In this document: positions 25,259 through 33,446 of the stretch, piece after piece | Position numbering within the stretch: position 1 is the stretch's first letter | Layout: each line of letters opens with the position of its first letter | Assembly: GCF_009379765.1 (NCBI RefSeq) | Contig: NZ_WHTD01000007.1 | Location: forward strand, 31,737 to 95,736 | DNA length: 64,000 bases | DNA from: Actinophytocola sp. | GTDB lineage: Bacteria > Actinomycetota > Actinomycetes > Mycobacteriales > Pseudonocardiaceae | Direction of reading: 5' to 3' | Notes under the pieces: model-generated | What the model saw: only the letters and a program-made list of their open reading frames with translations | Database searches by the model: none | What the model was told of the DNA's origin: nothing | Made by a program: the position numbers and the translations under genes

Positions 25259-26322
25259 CGCAGGGGTCGGAACCCCAGCACGGCGGGGTCGGCACGGTCG
25301 AGCCGACCCAGACGCCGATGCTCGAGGTGGACAACCTCGTCAAGCACTTCCCGATCCGCAGCGGGGTCTTCATCAAGCGCACCGTCGGCCAGGTGAAGGC
25401 CGTCGACGGCGTGTCCCTCGCCGTCGGCAAGGGACAGACGGTGGCGCTCGTCGGCGAGTCCGGCTGCGGCAAGTCCACCACCGCGCGGGCGATCCTGCGG
25501 CTGGTCGAGCCCACCAGCGGCCGGATCAGCCTGGACGGCCTCGACATCACCGGGCTGGGCAAGGACAGGCTGCGCAAGGCACGCCAGGACATGCAGATCG
25601 TGTTCCAGGACCCCTACGCGTCGCTCAACCCGCGCATGACGATCCGGCAGATCCTGCTGGAGAAGTACCAGCTGCTCGGCGCCCAGACGACCAAGTCGAC
25701 GATCAGCGACCTCCTCGACACCGTCGGCCTGGCCGAGGAGTACGCCGACCGCTACCCGCACCAGTTCTCCGGCGGGCAGCGCCAGCGCATCGGCATCGCC
25801 AGGGCGATCGCGATGAACCCGAAGTTCATCGTGCTCGACGAGCCGGTGTCCGCGCTGGACGTGTCGATCCAGGCACAGATCGTCAACCTGCTCGAGGACC
25901 TGCAGGACGAGCTCGGCCTGACCTACCTGTTTATCGCGCACGACCTCTCCGTGGTTCGGCACATCGCCGACCGCGTGGCGGTCATGTACCTGGGCAAGGT
26001 GGTGGAGATCGCCGACCGGGACGACCTCTTCGACCGGCCGCACCACCCGTACACCCAGGCACTCATCTCGGCGGTGCCGATCCCAGACCCGCGCCTGGAG
26101 CGGCAGCGCGAGCGCATCGTCCTGCGTGGCGACGTGCCCAACCCGGCCAACCCGCCGTCGGGCTGCCGGTTCCGGACCCGCTGCTGGAAGTTCGAGCAGC
26201 TCTCGGAGAGCGACGCGCGCCGCTGCATCGAGGAGCCGCCCCCGCTGTACGACGTGACGGGCAAGCCGGGCCACGGGGCGGCCTGCCACTACGCGTCACT
26301 GCGCGAAGTGGTGACCGCCTGA
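25255..26322 (+). CDS. dppF: Peptide ABC transporter ATPase, DppF type
   Basis: Second ATP-binding subunit, 355 residues, pairing with DppD. It shows Walker A GESGCGKSTTARAIL, signature FSGGQRQRIGIARAI, Walker B VLDEPVSALDVSIQAQ and the C-terminal block GCRFRTRCWKF. ATG 25255 overlaps the dppD stop. It ends 51 bases before a second DppB-type permease. Confidence 0.95.
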   Translation: MTQGSEPQHGGVGTVEPTQTPMLEVDNLVKHFPIRSGVFIKRTVGQVKAVDGVSLAVGKGQTVALVGESGCGKSTTARAILRLVEPTSGRISLDGLDITGLGKDRLRKARQDMQIVFQDPYASLNPRMTIRQILLEKYQLLGAQTTKSTISDLLDTVGLAEEYADRYPHQFSGGQRQRIGIARAIAMNPKFIVLDEPVSALDVSIQAQIVNLLEDLQDELGLTYLFIAHDLSVVRHIADRVAVMYLGKVVEIADRDDLFDRPHHPYTQALISAVPIPDPRLERQRERIVLRGDVPNPANPPSGCRFRTRCWKFEQLSESDARRCIEEPPPLYDVTGKPGHGAACHYASLREVVTA

Positions 26323-26373
26323 CCTGGTCCCCCGGCGGGGGACACCAGCCACGGAGCACCAGGGGACGGTGCG

Positions 26374-27321
26374 ATGCGGAAGTTCATCCTGCGCCGCTCC
26401 GCGCAGATCCTCCTGGTCTTCGTGGTGACCACGTTCGGTGCCTTCGTCGCGCTCTACCGCTTCGGCGACCCGTTCCTGGCGATCGGCGAGAAACTGCTCC
26501 CGCCGGACACCCGACGGCTCCTGCGCGAGACGTTCGGCCTGGACCAGCCGCTGCCGATCCAGTACCTGACCTACATCAAGAACCTCTTCACCGGAGACCT
26601 CGGCATCGACTACGACCAGCGCCGGCCGGTCTTCGACCAGCTGGCCGCGGTGGCGCCGAACACCCTGCGGCTGGCCGTGTTCGCGCTTGCCCTCCAACTC
26701 TTGATCGGGCTGTCGGCCGGGGTGGTCGCGGCCGTCTGGCACCGCTCGATCTGGGACGTACTGGTCACGACGGGCACGATCGTGCTGCTGTCGGTGCCGC
26801 TGCTCGTGATCGCCGCGTTCCTCCGCGACACCTTCTCCGGCGCGCGGCTGTTCGGGGTGCCGATCTTCCCGGCGCTGCCCCGCACGCTCGGCGCGCCGGC
26901 GACGTGGTTCCAGGACATGCTCCTCCCCGCGTTCGCGCTCGCCATCGGGACGACGGCGTTCATCGCGCGGGTGATGCGGTCCTCGATGCTGGAAGTGCTG
27001 GATGCCGACTACATCCGCACCGCCAAGGCCAAGGGGCTGCCCCAACGCACGGTCGTGCTCAAGCACGCGCTGCGCAACGCGGTGCTGCCGGTCGCGAACA
27101 TCGCCGCGATCGAGCTGGGCGCGCTGATCGGCGGGACGATCATCGTGGAGGCGATCTTCCAGTACAACGGTGTCGGCTACCTGTTCGTGCGATCGCTCGA
27201 CGGCCTGAACTATCCGGTGATGATGGCGATCGCCTCGTACTCGATCATCATCTTCCTCGTGCTGATCGCGGTCGTGGACGTGCTCTGCGCCTACCTCGAC
27301 CCTCGGCTGCGGGTCGACTGA
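26374..27321 (+). CDS. Second DppB-type permease
   Basis: A 315-residue permease closely similar to the one at 22294. The shared blocks include GLDQPLPIQYLTYIKNLFTG, the EAA loop DYIRTAKAKGLPQRTVVLKH and the end FQYNGVGYLFVRSLDG. No matching second DppC or binding protein follows, so it probably arose by duplication of the first permease and may assemble with the existing DppC/D/F. A degenerate third copy of its C-terminus follows directly. Start ATG 26374 after GGGGACGGTGCG. Confidence 0.92.
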   Translation: MRKFILRRSAQILLVFVVTTFGAFVALYRFGDPFLAIGEKLLPPDTRRLLRETFGLDQPLPIQYLTYIKNLFTGDLGIDYDQRRPVFDQLAAVAPNTLRLAVFALALQLLIGLSAGVVAAVWHRSIWDVLVTTGTIVLLSVPLLVIAAFLRDTFSGARLFGVPIFPALPRTLGAPATWFQDMLLPAFALAIGTTAFIARVMRSSMLEVLDADYIRTAKAKGLPQRTVVLKHALRNAVLPVANIAAIELGALIGGTIIVEAIFQYNGVGYLFVRSLDGLNYPVMMAIASYSIIIFLVLIAVVDVLCAYLDPRLRVD

Positions 27322-27322
27322 C

Positions 27323-27540
27323 GTGGCAGTTCGTCCCCGGCGAACCGTTCGTCGTCGAACCGATCTTCCAGCGCCCCGACGTGGGCTATCTTCTCGGGCG
27401 AGTGCTGCACGAGCCGGACGCCCCGCCGCTGACGGCGATCCTCGGGTACGGGTCGTCGTGTTCGTGCTGATCGCGCTCGTCATATCCTCTGCGCGTACCT
27501 CGGCTCGCGGCTGCGGGTCGACCGACCAGACTGGACCATC
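27323..27540 (+). pseudogene. Remnant of a third DppB-type permease C-terminus
   Basis: The sequence after the second permease encodes FVVEPIFQRPDVGYLLGRV, then VFVLIALV, then LCAYLGSRLRVD in three successive frames. These match in order IIVEAIFQYNGVGYLFVRS, FLVLIAVVDV and LCAYLDPRLRVD of the intact permease. It is therefore a frameshifted 3' fragment, about 70 codons, of a tandem duplicate. Confidence 0.75.
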
Positions 27541-27542
27541 CG

Positions 27543-28388
27543 ATGACGCTCTCCGCCGCGCCACGGCTGCTGCTCGTGCACGCCCACCCGGACGACGAGA
27601 GTCTCTGGACCGGGGGCACGATCGCGCGCTACGCCGCCGCCGGCGTGCAGGTCATGCTCGTCACGTGCACGCTCGGCGAGGAGGGCGAGATCATCCCCGA
27701 GTCGCTGCGTGAGCTCGCCGCCGGCGCCGCCGACCAGCTCGGCGGCTACCGGATCGGCGAGCTGCGCTCGGCCTGCGCCGCCCTCGGCGTGTCCGACCAC
27801 CGCTGGCTCGGCGGGCCCGGCCGCTGGCGCGACTCCGGCATGGCGGGCGTCGCCGCCAACGCGCACCCGCGGGCGTTCGCGGGCGGTGACCTCGACGAGC
27901 AGGCCGCCACGCTCGCGGCCGTGCTCGACGACGTGCGCCCGCAGGTCGTGGTCAGCTACGGCCCGGACGGCGGCTACGGCCACCCCGACCACATCCGGGC
28001 GCACGACGTCACGATGGCCGCCTGCGCCAAGGCCGACGACGTCGCCCGGGTCTTCCACGCGGTGACGTCCCGGCAGGCCACCGAGAGCGGCGTCGAGGCG
28101 CTCACGCACGTGCCGGACCTGCCCTACCGGCTGCCCGCCCCGGGCGAGCTGCCGGTCACGGACGACTCGCGGATCACCACCACCGTCTCGATCGCCGACG
28201 TGCTCTCGGTCAAGCTGCGCGCACTTCGGGCGCACACCACGCAGGTCAGCGTGTGGCAGTCCGCCGAAGGCGCCACCTGCTACGCGCTGTCCAACGGCAT
28301 CGCGCAGCCGATCCCGGCCGCGGAGTTCTACGTGCTCGCCGGCGGCGACCCGGCCGGCGCCGGCACGGACCTGTTCGGAGGGTTGTAG
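27543..28388 (+). CDS. mshB: GlcNAc-Ins deacetylase MshB (mycothiol synthesis)
   Basis: Zinc deacetylase of 281 residues removing acetate from GlcNAc-inositol in mycothiol biosynthesis, cytoplasmic. The metal motif HAHPDDE (about residues 12-18) and the second ligand site GYGHPDHIRAHDVT (His near 142-145) are intact. PIG-L family length and the C-terminal GGDPAG end match MshB rather than Mca. ATG 27543 begins 3 bases after the permease remnant. The gene order with a small membrane protein and a 7Fe ferredoxin downstream matches mycobacteria. Confidence 0.95.
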   Translation: MTLSAAPRLLLVHAHPDDESLWTGGTIARYAAAGVQVMLVTCTLGEEGEIIPESLRELAAGAADQLGGYRIGELRSACAALGVSDHRWLGGPGRWRDSGMAGVAANAHPRAFAGGDLDEQAATLAAVLDDVRPQVVVSYGPDGGYGHPDHIRAHDVTMAACAKADDVARVFHAVTSRQATESGVEALTHVPDLPYRLPAPGELPVTDDSRITTTVSIADVLSVKLRALRAHTTQVSVWQSAEGATCYALSNGIAQPIPAAEFYVLAGGDPAGAGTDLFGGL

Positions 28389-28805
28389 ATGGCGGCTCGA
28401 ATGACAGCTCGAATGCCACCGCGGGACCGGGTGCTGCTCGTCGTGCTGATGCTCGACGCGGTCGTGCTCGCGGTCGTGGAGCTGCTGTTCCTGCCGCTGG
28501 CGTTCGACGGCTACCTGCTGCCGAACCTGGACGGCTTCCCGCTGCCGCTGATGCCGGTCCTGGCCGCCGTGACCACCCCGTGGCTCGTCTCGTCCGCTGG
28601 GAAGCTGTCGCCGAGGCTGGCGGTCGCGGCCGCGCCGCTGCTGGCGTGGATCGTCACGATCGCCTGGTTCGGCATGTTCGGGCCGGGTGGTGACCTGCTG
28701 CTCACCGCGGACTGGCGCTCGCTGCTGCTGTTCGCGGGCGGGGCGCTGCCGTCGGCCGTCGTGCTCGGCAAGGTGCTCGCCACCACACTGGGTCCCACCA
28801 CATGA
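28389..28805 (+). CDS. Small membrane protein downstream of mshB
   Basis: A 138-residue protein with about four hydrophobic segments (near residues 14-36, 50-68, 76-96 and 108-128) and a short basic N-terminus. It follows the mshB stop without a gap (TAG-ATG) and precedes the ferredoxin gene, as the Rv1171-type protein does in mycobacteria. Function unknown; the linkage hints at redox or mycothiol biology, but no motif supports it. Confidence 0.8.
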   Translation: MAARMTARMPPRDRVLLVVLMLDAVVLAVVELLFLPLAFDGYLLPNLDGFPLPLMPVLAAVTTPWLVSSAGKLSPRLAVAAAPLLAWIVTIAWFGMFGPGGDLLLTADWRSLLLFAGGALPSAVVLGKVLATTLGPTT

Positions 28806-28893
28806 GAGTGCGCCGGGGCCGAGGGGGATACTAGCGAGAGCCGGTAACCTCCGCGTGCAGGCGACCTTCAACTGGAAGAAGCTGGAGAACGCA

Positions 28894-29220
28894 GTGACTT
28901 ATGTGATAGCCGAGCCCTGCGTCGATTTGCTCGACAAAGCTTGCATCGAAGAGTGCCCGGTCGACTGCATCTACGAAGGGGACCGGATGCTCTACATCCA
29001 CCCCGACGAGTGCGTGGACTGCGGCGCCTGCGAGCCGGTCTGCCCGGTGGAAGCCATCTACTACGAGGACGACGTCCCCGACCAGTGGAAGGAATACACC
29101 AAGGCCAACGTCGACTTCTTCGACGAGCTGGGCTCGCCCGGTGGCGCGGCCAAGGTCGGCAAGGTCTCGGCCGATCCGCAGTGGATCAAGGATCTGCCGC
29201 CCGTCCAGCACGACGAGTGA
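28894..29220 (+). CDS. fdxC: 7Fe ferredoxin
   Basis: A 108-residue ferredoxin with the 3Fe-4S/4Fe-4S motif pair: CIEECPVDC(IYEG) and [21 protein letters not shown]. The C-terminal ~45 residues ([21 protein letters not shown]) are the extension typical of actinobacterial FdxA/FdxC. GTG 28894 begins [11 protein letters not shown], the conserved N-terminus, with GGAG upstream. It is an electron carrier for soluble redox enzymes, and it sits in the conserved order before dapC. Confidence 0.96.
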   Translation: MTYVIAEPCVDLLDKACIEECPVDCIYEGDRMLYIHPDECVDCGACEPVCPVEAIYYEDDVPDQWKEYTKANVDFFDELGSPGGAAKVGKVSADPQWIKDLPPVQHDE

Positions 29221-29377
29221 CGCACGCCGGAAGTCCGGTGCGTAGGTCGGCGAGTCCAGGTTTCTGCTGGCAAGGCGCCGATTCGTCCTCGTACCGGGTT
29301 GTACTCGGGCGGATCGGCAACGCCGCCAGCAGGAAGCTGGGCCGGCGAATTATGTGGCGAGCTTCCGGCGGGGGCAC
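29221..29377. repeat. Structured intergenic repeat, type C
   Basis: About 157 bp directly after the ferredoxin stop. Outer ends carry partial inverted sequence (GCCGGAAG / CTTCCGGC). The inner core TGCTGGC...GCCAGCA (29265-29331) encloses a further stem (GGCGCCGATTCGTCC with GGGCGGATCGGCAACGCC) and the conserved apical segment TACCGGGTTGTACTCGGG. The same apical segment, with different stem bases, occurs in the type A and B elements of this window. Confidence 0.65.
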
Positions 29378-29543
29378 TAGGTCGTGTCTCGTGGATCTTG
29401 GTCGATGGGATTCGTGATCCAGATGGCGCCTGGCAAGGCGGCGGAAGGCCGCGCATACCGGGTTGTATTCGGGCCTTCCGACAACGCGGCCAGGGGGCAG
29501 CTGGGCGCGAATACCACGATCCAAGATCCGCGAGACATGGCCT
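29378..29543. repeat. Structured intergenic repeat, type A copy 1
   Basis: A 166-bp element with terminal inverted repeat TAGGTCGTGTCTCGTGG / CCGCGAGACATGGCCT, an inner repeat CCTGGC...GCCAGG, a stem GGAAGGCC / GGCCTTCC and the apical TACCGGGTTGTATTCGGG. It fills the space between the type C element and the dapC start, so it forms the whole dapC leader. Confidence 0.8.
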
Positions 29544-29544
29544 C

Positions 29545-30633
29545 GTGACGCATACCCTCCCGTCGTTTCCTTGGGACTCGCTGGCCGAGGTCACCGCGCG
29601 AGCGCGGGCACATCCGGGTGGCCTCGTCGACCTGTCCGTCGGCACGCCGCTCGACCCGGTGCCCCAGCTCATCCAGGACGCGCTGACCTCAGCCGCGGCC
29701 GTTCCCGGCTACCCGGCCACGCACGGCACCCCGGAGCTGCGCGCGGCGGTGGTGGCGGCCTTGTCGCGCCGGCACGGCGTGGCCGGCCTCGACCCGGACG
29801 CGGTGCTGCCCACGATCGGCTCCAAGGAGCTCGTGGCCTGGCTGCCGACTCTGCTCGGTCTCGGCCCGTCCGATCTCGTGGTGATCCCCGCCCTGGCGTA
29901 CCCGACCTACGAGGTCGGCGTCCAGCTGGCCGGTGCTTCGGTGCTGCGTTCCGACGGGGTGCTCGCCGCCGGACCCGCGCGGCCGGCTCTCGTGTGGGTC
30001 AACTCCCCCTCGAACCCGACCGGCAAGGTGCTGCCGCCCGAACACCTGCGCAAGGTGGTCGAGTGGGCCCGCGAGCGCGGCACGGTCGTCGTGTCGGACG
30101 AGTGCTACCTCACGCTCGGCTGGGAGGCCGCGCCGTGCTCGGTGCTGCACCCGGACGTGTGCGGCGGCTCTTTCGAGGGCGTGCTGGCCGTGCACTCGCT
30201 GTCGAAGTCGTCCAGCCTGGCCGGCTACCGCGCGGGCTTCGTGACGGGCGATCCGGCGCTGGTTGCCCGGCTGCTGGCGACCCGCCGGCACGCGGGGATG
30301 ATCGTCCCCCGCCCGGTGCAGGCCGCGATGACCGCCGCGCTGACCGACGACACGCACGTCGCCGACCAGCGCGCCCGCTTCGCCGCGCGCCGCGCGGTCC
30401 TGCGGGCCGCGCTGGTGGACGCGGGCTTCCGGATCGACCACTCGGTGGCCGGCCTGTACCTGTGGGCGACCCGCGACGAGCCGGCGTGGGACACCGTGGC
30501 GTGGCTGGGTGAGCGCGGCATCCTGGTGGCTCCCGGCACGTTCTACGGGCCAACGGGCGACCGGCACGTCCGGGTGGCGCTGACCGCCACGGACGAGCGC
30601 GTGGCCCAGGTGGCGCAGCGGCTGGCGGGTTAG
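29545..30633 (+). CDS. dapC: Succinyldiaminopimelate aminotransferase
   Basis: PLP-dependent class I/II aminotransferase of 362 residues in the succinylase branch of diaminopimelate/lysine synthesis. SPSNPTGKVLP, the SDECYLTLGW aspartate region and the lysine site SLSKSSSLAGYRAGF are intact, and FPWDSLAEVTARARAHPGG is the N-terminus usual for actinobacterial DapC. GTG 29545 follows the type A repeat with no clear ribosome site. The stop TAG (30631) lies in the terminal repeat of the next type A element. dapD and dapE are a few kilobases downstream. Confidence 0.93.
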   Translation: MTHTLPSFPWDSLAEVTARARAHPGGLVDLSVGTPLDPVPQLIQDALTSAAAVPGYPATHGTPELRAAVVAALSRRHGVAGLDPDAVLPTIGSKELVAWLPTLLGLGPSDLVVIPALAYPTYEVGVQLAGASVLRSDGVLAAGPARPALVWVNSPSNPTGKVLPPEHLRKVVEWARERGTVVVSDECYLTLGWEAAPCSVLHPDVCGGSFEGVLAVHSLSKSSSLAGYRAGFVTGDPALVARLLATRRHAGMIVPRPVQAAMTAALTDDTHVADQRARFAARRAVLRAALVDAGFRIDHSVAGLYLWATRDEPAWDTVAWLGERGILVAPGTFYGPTGDRHVRVALTATDERVAQVAQRLAG

Positions 30634-30797
30634 GTCGTGTCTCGTGGGGTCTTGGTCGATGGGATTCGTGGTCCAGCTGGCTCTTGCAAGGCGGCGGAAG
30701 GTCGCGCATACCGGGTTGTATTCGGGCCTTCCGACAACGCGGCCAGGGGGCAGCTGGGCGCGAATACCGCGACCGAAGATCCGCGAGACATGGCCTA
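30631..30797. repeat. Structured intergenic repeat, type A copy 2
   Basis: A 167-bp element bounded by TA on both sides: TAGGTCGTGTCTCG on the left, CGAGACATGGCCTA on the right. The left TAG is the stop codon of dapC. The right CTA is, on the minus strand, the stop codon of the hydrolase gene. The inner stem and apical segment are as in copy 1, with a few substitutions in the outer stem. Confidence 0.82.
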
Positions 30798-31637
30798 GCT
30801 CAGGAAGAAGTCGCGCAGGGTCTCGGCCACGCGCCGCGGGTCCCCGTCGTCGTCCGGGCCCAGGTGCCCCAGCCCGTCGAAGGTCACGCGTCGCGCGTGC
30901 GGGAGAACGTCGGCCAGCGCGTCGAGCGCGACGCCGAGGTACACGGGGCTCTTCGAGCCGCCGAGCAGGAGTACCCGCGCGTCGAGCGCCGCGTAGTCCT
31001 CGACCGTGTCGGCCAGCTCCCGCACCAGCCCCACGTCGAAGCGCTGGGTGGGGATGAGCTCGGCCATCGGCACGTCGTCCTCCGGCAGCTCTTTCACCCG
31101 CATGGCCAACGGCAGGAGCGGCACGAGCACGAACCGTGGGATGCGCCCGAGCACCGGATCGATCCGCAGGCCCTTCACCACCGTGACCAGCGCGGCGGCG
31201 TTCTTGCCGGCGGCGATCTCCCGGTCGAAGCGCGGCAGCCAGCCGGTCGGCGCCGAGCCGTTGACGGAGAGTGGGGGCTCGTACAGGGCGACCCGCTCGA
31301 GGGCCGGGGTGTCGAGGGCCGTCCGCAGCGCGACGAGCGCGCCGGAGCTCAGGCCGAAGATCCGGGCCGCCCCGGTCGCCGCGACCAGCGCCTGGACGTC
31401 CTCGACCTCCCGCGCGACGCCGTAGTCATCGCCGTGGGGTCCGCTGAGCCCGCGACCGCGCCGGTCGGGCACGTGGACGGTGAAGTCGGTGGCCAGGGCG
31501 CCTGCGAGCTCGATGAAGTTCTGGGACGCCTGCATGCCTCCGTGCACGAGGAGCACCGCGGGGCCGCTGCCGAACCGGCGGTAGCCGATGACCGTTCCGT
31601 CGGCAGAGCTGACCGATCCCTTGTCGTAGTCGCTCAT
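30795..31637 (-). CDS. Alpha/beta hydrolase
   Basis: A 280-residue alpha/beta-fold hydrolase. The oxyanion region VLLVHGGMQAS, the nucleophile elbow IFGLSSGALVALR (Ser in GLSSG) and the late catalytic His in FDGLGHLGPDD are visible, with an acid candidate near LLLGGSKSP. ATG 31637 is preferred for its spacing to AGG; GTG 31643 is possible. It is divergent from a TetR regulator with two operator-like sites between, so it is very likely that regulator's target. The substrate is unknown. Its stop lies inside a type A repeat. Confidence 0.88.
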   Translation of the reverse strand: MSDYDKGSVSSADGTVIGYRRFGSGPAVLLVHGGMQASQNFIELAGALATDFTVHVPDRRGRGLSGPHGDDYGVAREVEDVQALVAATGAARIFGLSSGALVALRTALDTPALERVALYEPPLSVNGSAPTGWLPRFDREIAAGKNAAALVTVVKGLRIDPVLGRIPRFVLVPLLPLAMRVKELPEDDVPMAELIPTQRFDVGLVRELADTVEDYAALDARVLLLGGSKSPVYLGVALDALADVLPHARRVTFDGLGHLGPDDDGDPRRVAETLRDFFLS

Positions 31638-31651
31638 CGGCACCTACTCGG

Positions 31652-31699
31652 GCACAGTGTTCGCATAAACTGGATGGTAGATTACCGGGAACACTGTTC
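31652..31699. promoter_or_regulatory. Paired operator-like palindromes between hydrolase and TetR gene
   Basis: A perfect palindrome GAACACTGTTC (31689-31699) and a degenerate partner around CACAGTGTTCGC (31653-31664) are both followed by CGCA-type sequence and lie about 37 bases apart in the 88-bp divergent promoter. They are the natural binding sites for the adjacent TetR regulator. This is a positional inference. Confidence 0.6.
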
Positions 31700-31725
31700 G
31701 CAATAACTTCGCGGGAGGACGGCAG

Positions 31726-32472
31726 GTGACACCCGCCGACGACGCACCGCCGCAAGTCCGGCCGCTGATCTGGATGCGGCCGGAACGCGGCGCGCGTGGC
31801 CCGCGCCCGGCGCACAGCCGGGCCGACATCGCGGCAGCGGGCATCCGGCTCGCCGACGCCGAAGGGATCGAGGCGGTGTCGCTGCGCCGGGTCGCCGGCG
31901 AGCTGGGCACCGGCACGACCACGCTGTACCGGTACATCGCCACCAAGGACGAGCTGTTCGACCTGATGATCGACAGCGCGATGGGCGAGCACGAGCCGCC
32001 GGCACCGACCGGGGACTGGCGGGCGGACCTGCGGGCCATCGCGCATGCGAACCGGGCCTTGGTGCTGCGCCACCCGTGGCTGGCCGCGCTGCCCGCGACC
32101 CGGCCGGCACTGGGCCCGAACAGCCTGGCCTGGCTGGAGGCGACCTACGCGACGGTGGCCCCGCTGGGCCTGGCCCCGGACGAGGTGCTGGCCCGGGTCG
32201 GCACGCTGCTGACGTTCGTGCGCGGGCACGTCATCGACGAGCTCGCCGAGCAGGAGGCGGCGCGCCGGTCGGGCATGGACATGACGAGGTGGCTGGCCAC
32301 GCAGGCGCGGTACGGCGAGACGATCATCGGCAGCGGCCGGTACCCGAACCTGAGCCGGTTGATGCTGGCGGCGCGGACCCCACACGCCGACGACCGCTAC
32401 GAACGAATCTTCCGGCACGGCGTGAACCACATCCTGGCCGGTCTCGCACCGGGCCACCCGGCGCGACACTAG
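31726..32472 (+). CDS. TetR-family regulator
   Basis: A 248-residue repressor starting at GTG 31726 with GGGAGG upstream. The HTH (about residues 25-70) reads HSRADIAAAGIRLADAEGIE then SLRRVAGELGTGTTTLYRYI. The C-terminal ligand domain resembles the tetracycline-repressor type C-terminal group, with ALVLRHPWLAALPATRPALG. It probably controls itself and the divergent hydrolase. The end overlaps convergently with the CHAD gene by 4 bases. Confidence 0.92.
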   Translation: MTPADDAPPQVRPLIWMRPERGARGPRPAHSRADIAAAGIRLADAEGIEAVSLRRVAGELGTGTTTLYRYIATKDELFDLMIDSAMGEHEPPAPTGDWRADLRAIAHANRALVLRHPWLAALPATRPALGPNSLAWLEATYATVAPLGLAPDEVLARVGTLLTFVRGHVIDELAEQEAARRSGMDMTRWLATQARYGETIIGSGRYPNLSRLMLAARTPHADDRYERIFRHGVNHILAGLAPGHPARH

Positions 32473-33404
32473 CGGACCAGGGCGGCCGCCTGCCGATCGA
32501 CCTCCTCGAACGCGTCGCGCCACCTGGCCCGGCAGTCGGCCCGGCGGGCGCGTTCCCGCTCGACCAGCCGGCCCGCGACGAACACGACCTCCTGGTCGGC
32601 GTCGGTCCGCTCGGCCAGCAGCCGCCGGACCTCCTCCTCGGCGACGACCGTGTCCTGGTGGTCGCCGAGCACGTCCTGGAAGTCCTTGGTGGCCTTGATC
32701 AGGCGGCGCACGGGCTTGCCGGCCGCCGGTTCGGCCAGCTCGGCGGCGTAGCGCAGCCGCTTGCCGCGGATGCGCAGCGCGTGCAGCTCGTCGTCCGGCG
32801 GGTCCTCGCCCAGCGCGCGAGCCGCCTTGGCGAGCTTGCGGTGCGGCTTGACGATCACGTCGAGCAGCGCGGGTGCCGTGGACCTCTCGGCCACGGGGTA
32901 CCCGTTGACCGGCGCGTCGGACGTGGCGGCGGTGGCCAGGGTGCGCAGCAGCGTCTCGTACCGCGCGCCGCGGAGGGTGTCGAGCATCCGCCGCCGCGCC
33001 CGGCGGCGCTCGTCGTCGAGCCCACGCAGCAGTCGCTCGACCGCGGCCTGCTCGTCCTCGGGCAGGTCGGCGGCCTGCGCCCGGAGATGTCCCAGCAGGA
33101 CGTCGAGGTCCCGGATCCGGCCGAGGATCCCGCCGAACCACCGCAGCTCTGCCTGCAGCAGCTCGACATCGGGCTCGTCGGACGCCTTGAGTGCCGCGCG
33201 GATGCGCCGGACCGCTACGCGCATCTGGTGCACGCCCTCGGGATCCTCGCCTTCACGCGCGACCTCCTCGTGCTCGAGCAGGGCGCGCACCTGCTCGTCG
33301 AGCCGGGCCCGAACATGCTGGGCGGGCGGGTCATCGGCGGCGGCCTTGCGCGGCGTGGCGGGCAACCCGAGCTCAACGGGGCTGGCCGGCGCGGATCGGG
33401 TCAC
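32469..33404 (-). CDS. CHAD domain protein
   Basis: A 311-residue helical protein of the CHAD family. It has the conserved basic motif VHQMRVAVRRIRAAL near residue 60 and a matching second half LHALRIRGKRLRYAAEL near 215, giving the two His/Arg-rich repeats that bind polyphosphate in characterised members. No CYTH domain is present, so it is a stand-alone CHAD protein. GTG 33404 is the start. Polyphosphate binding is from family knowledge; there is no ppk nearby. Confidence 0.9.
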   Translation of the reverse strand: MTRSAPASPVELGLPATPRKAAADDPPAQHVRARLDEQVRALLEHEEVAREGEDPEGVHQMRVAVRRIRAALKASDEPDVELLQAELRWFGGILGRIRDLDVLLGHLRAQAADLPEDEQAAVERLLRGLDDERRRARRRMLDTLRGARYETLLRTLATAATSDAPVNGYPVAERSTAPALLDVIVKPHRKLAKAARALGEDPPDDELHALRIRGKRLRYAAELAEPAAGKPVRRLIKATKDFQDVLGDHQDTVVAEEEVRRLLAERTDADQEVVFVAGRLVERERARRADCRARWRDAFEEVDRQAAALVR

Positions 33405-33446
33405 CCCGTCAATGCTAGGTGAACTCCGGACAAATGCCAGGGGGCG

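Noticed and set aside
27323..27470. A separate small gene starting at 27323
   Set aside because: The translation matches, in broken frames, the C-terminus of the upstream permease, so it is a duplicate remnant.
29221..29543. A CRISPR array or tRNA cluster between fdxC and dapC
   Set aside because: The repeats are two related 160-bp structured elements, not short direct repeats with spacers, and no tRNA cloverleaf could be drawn.
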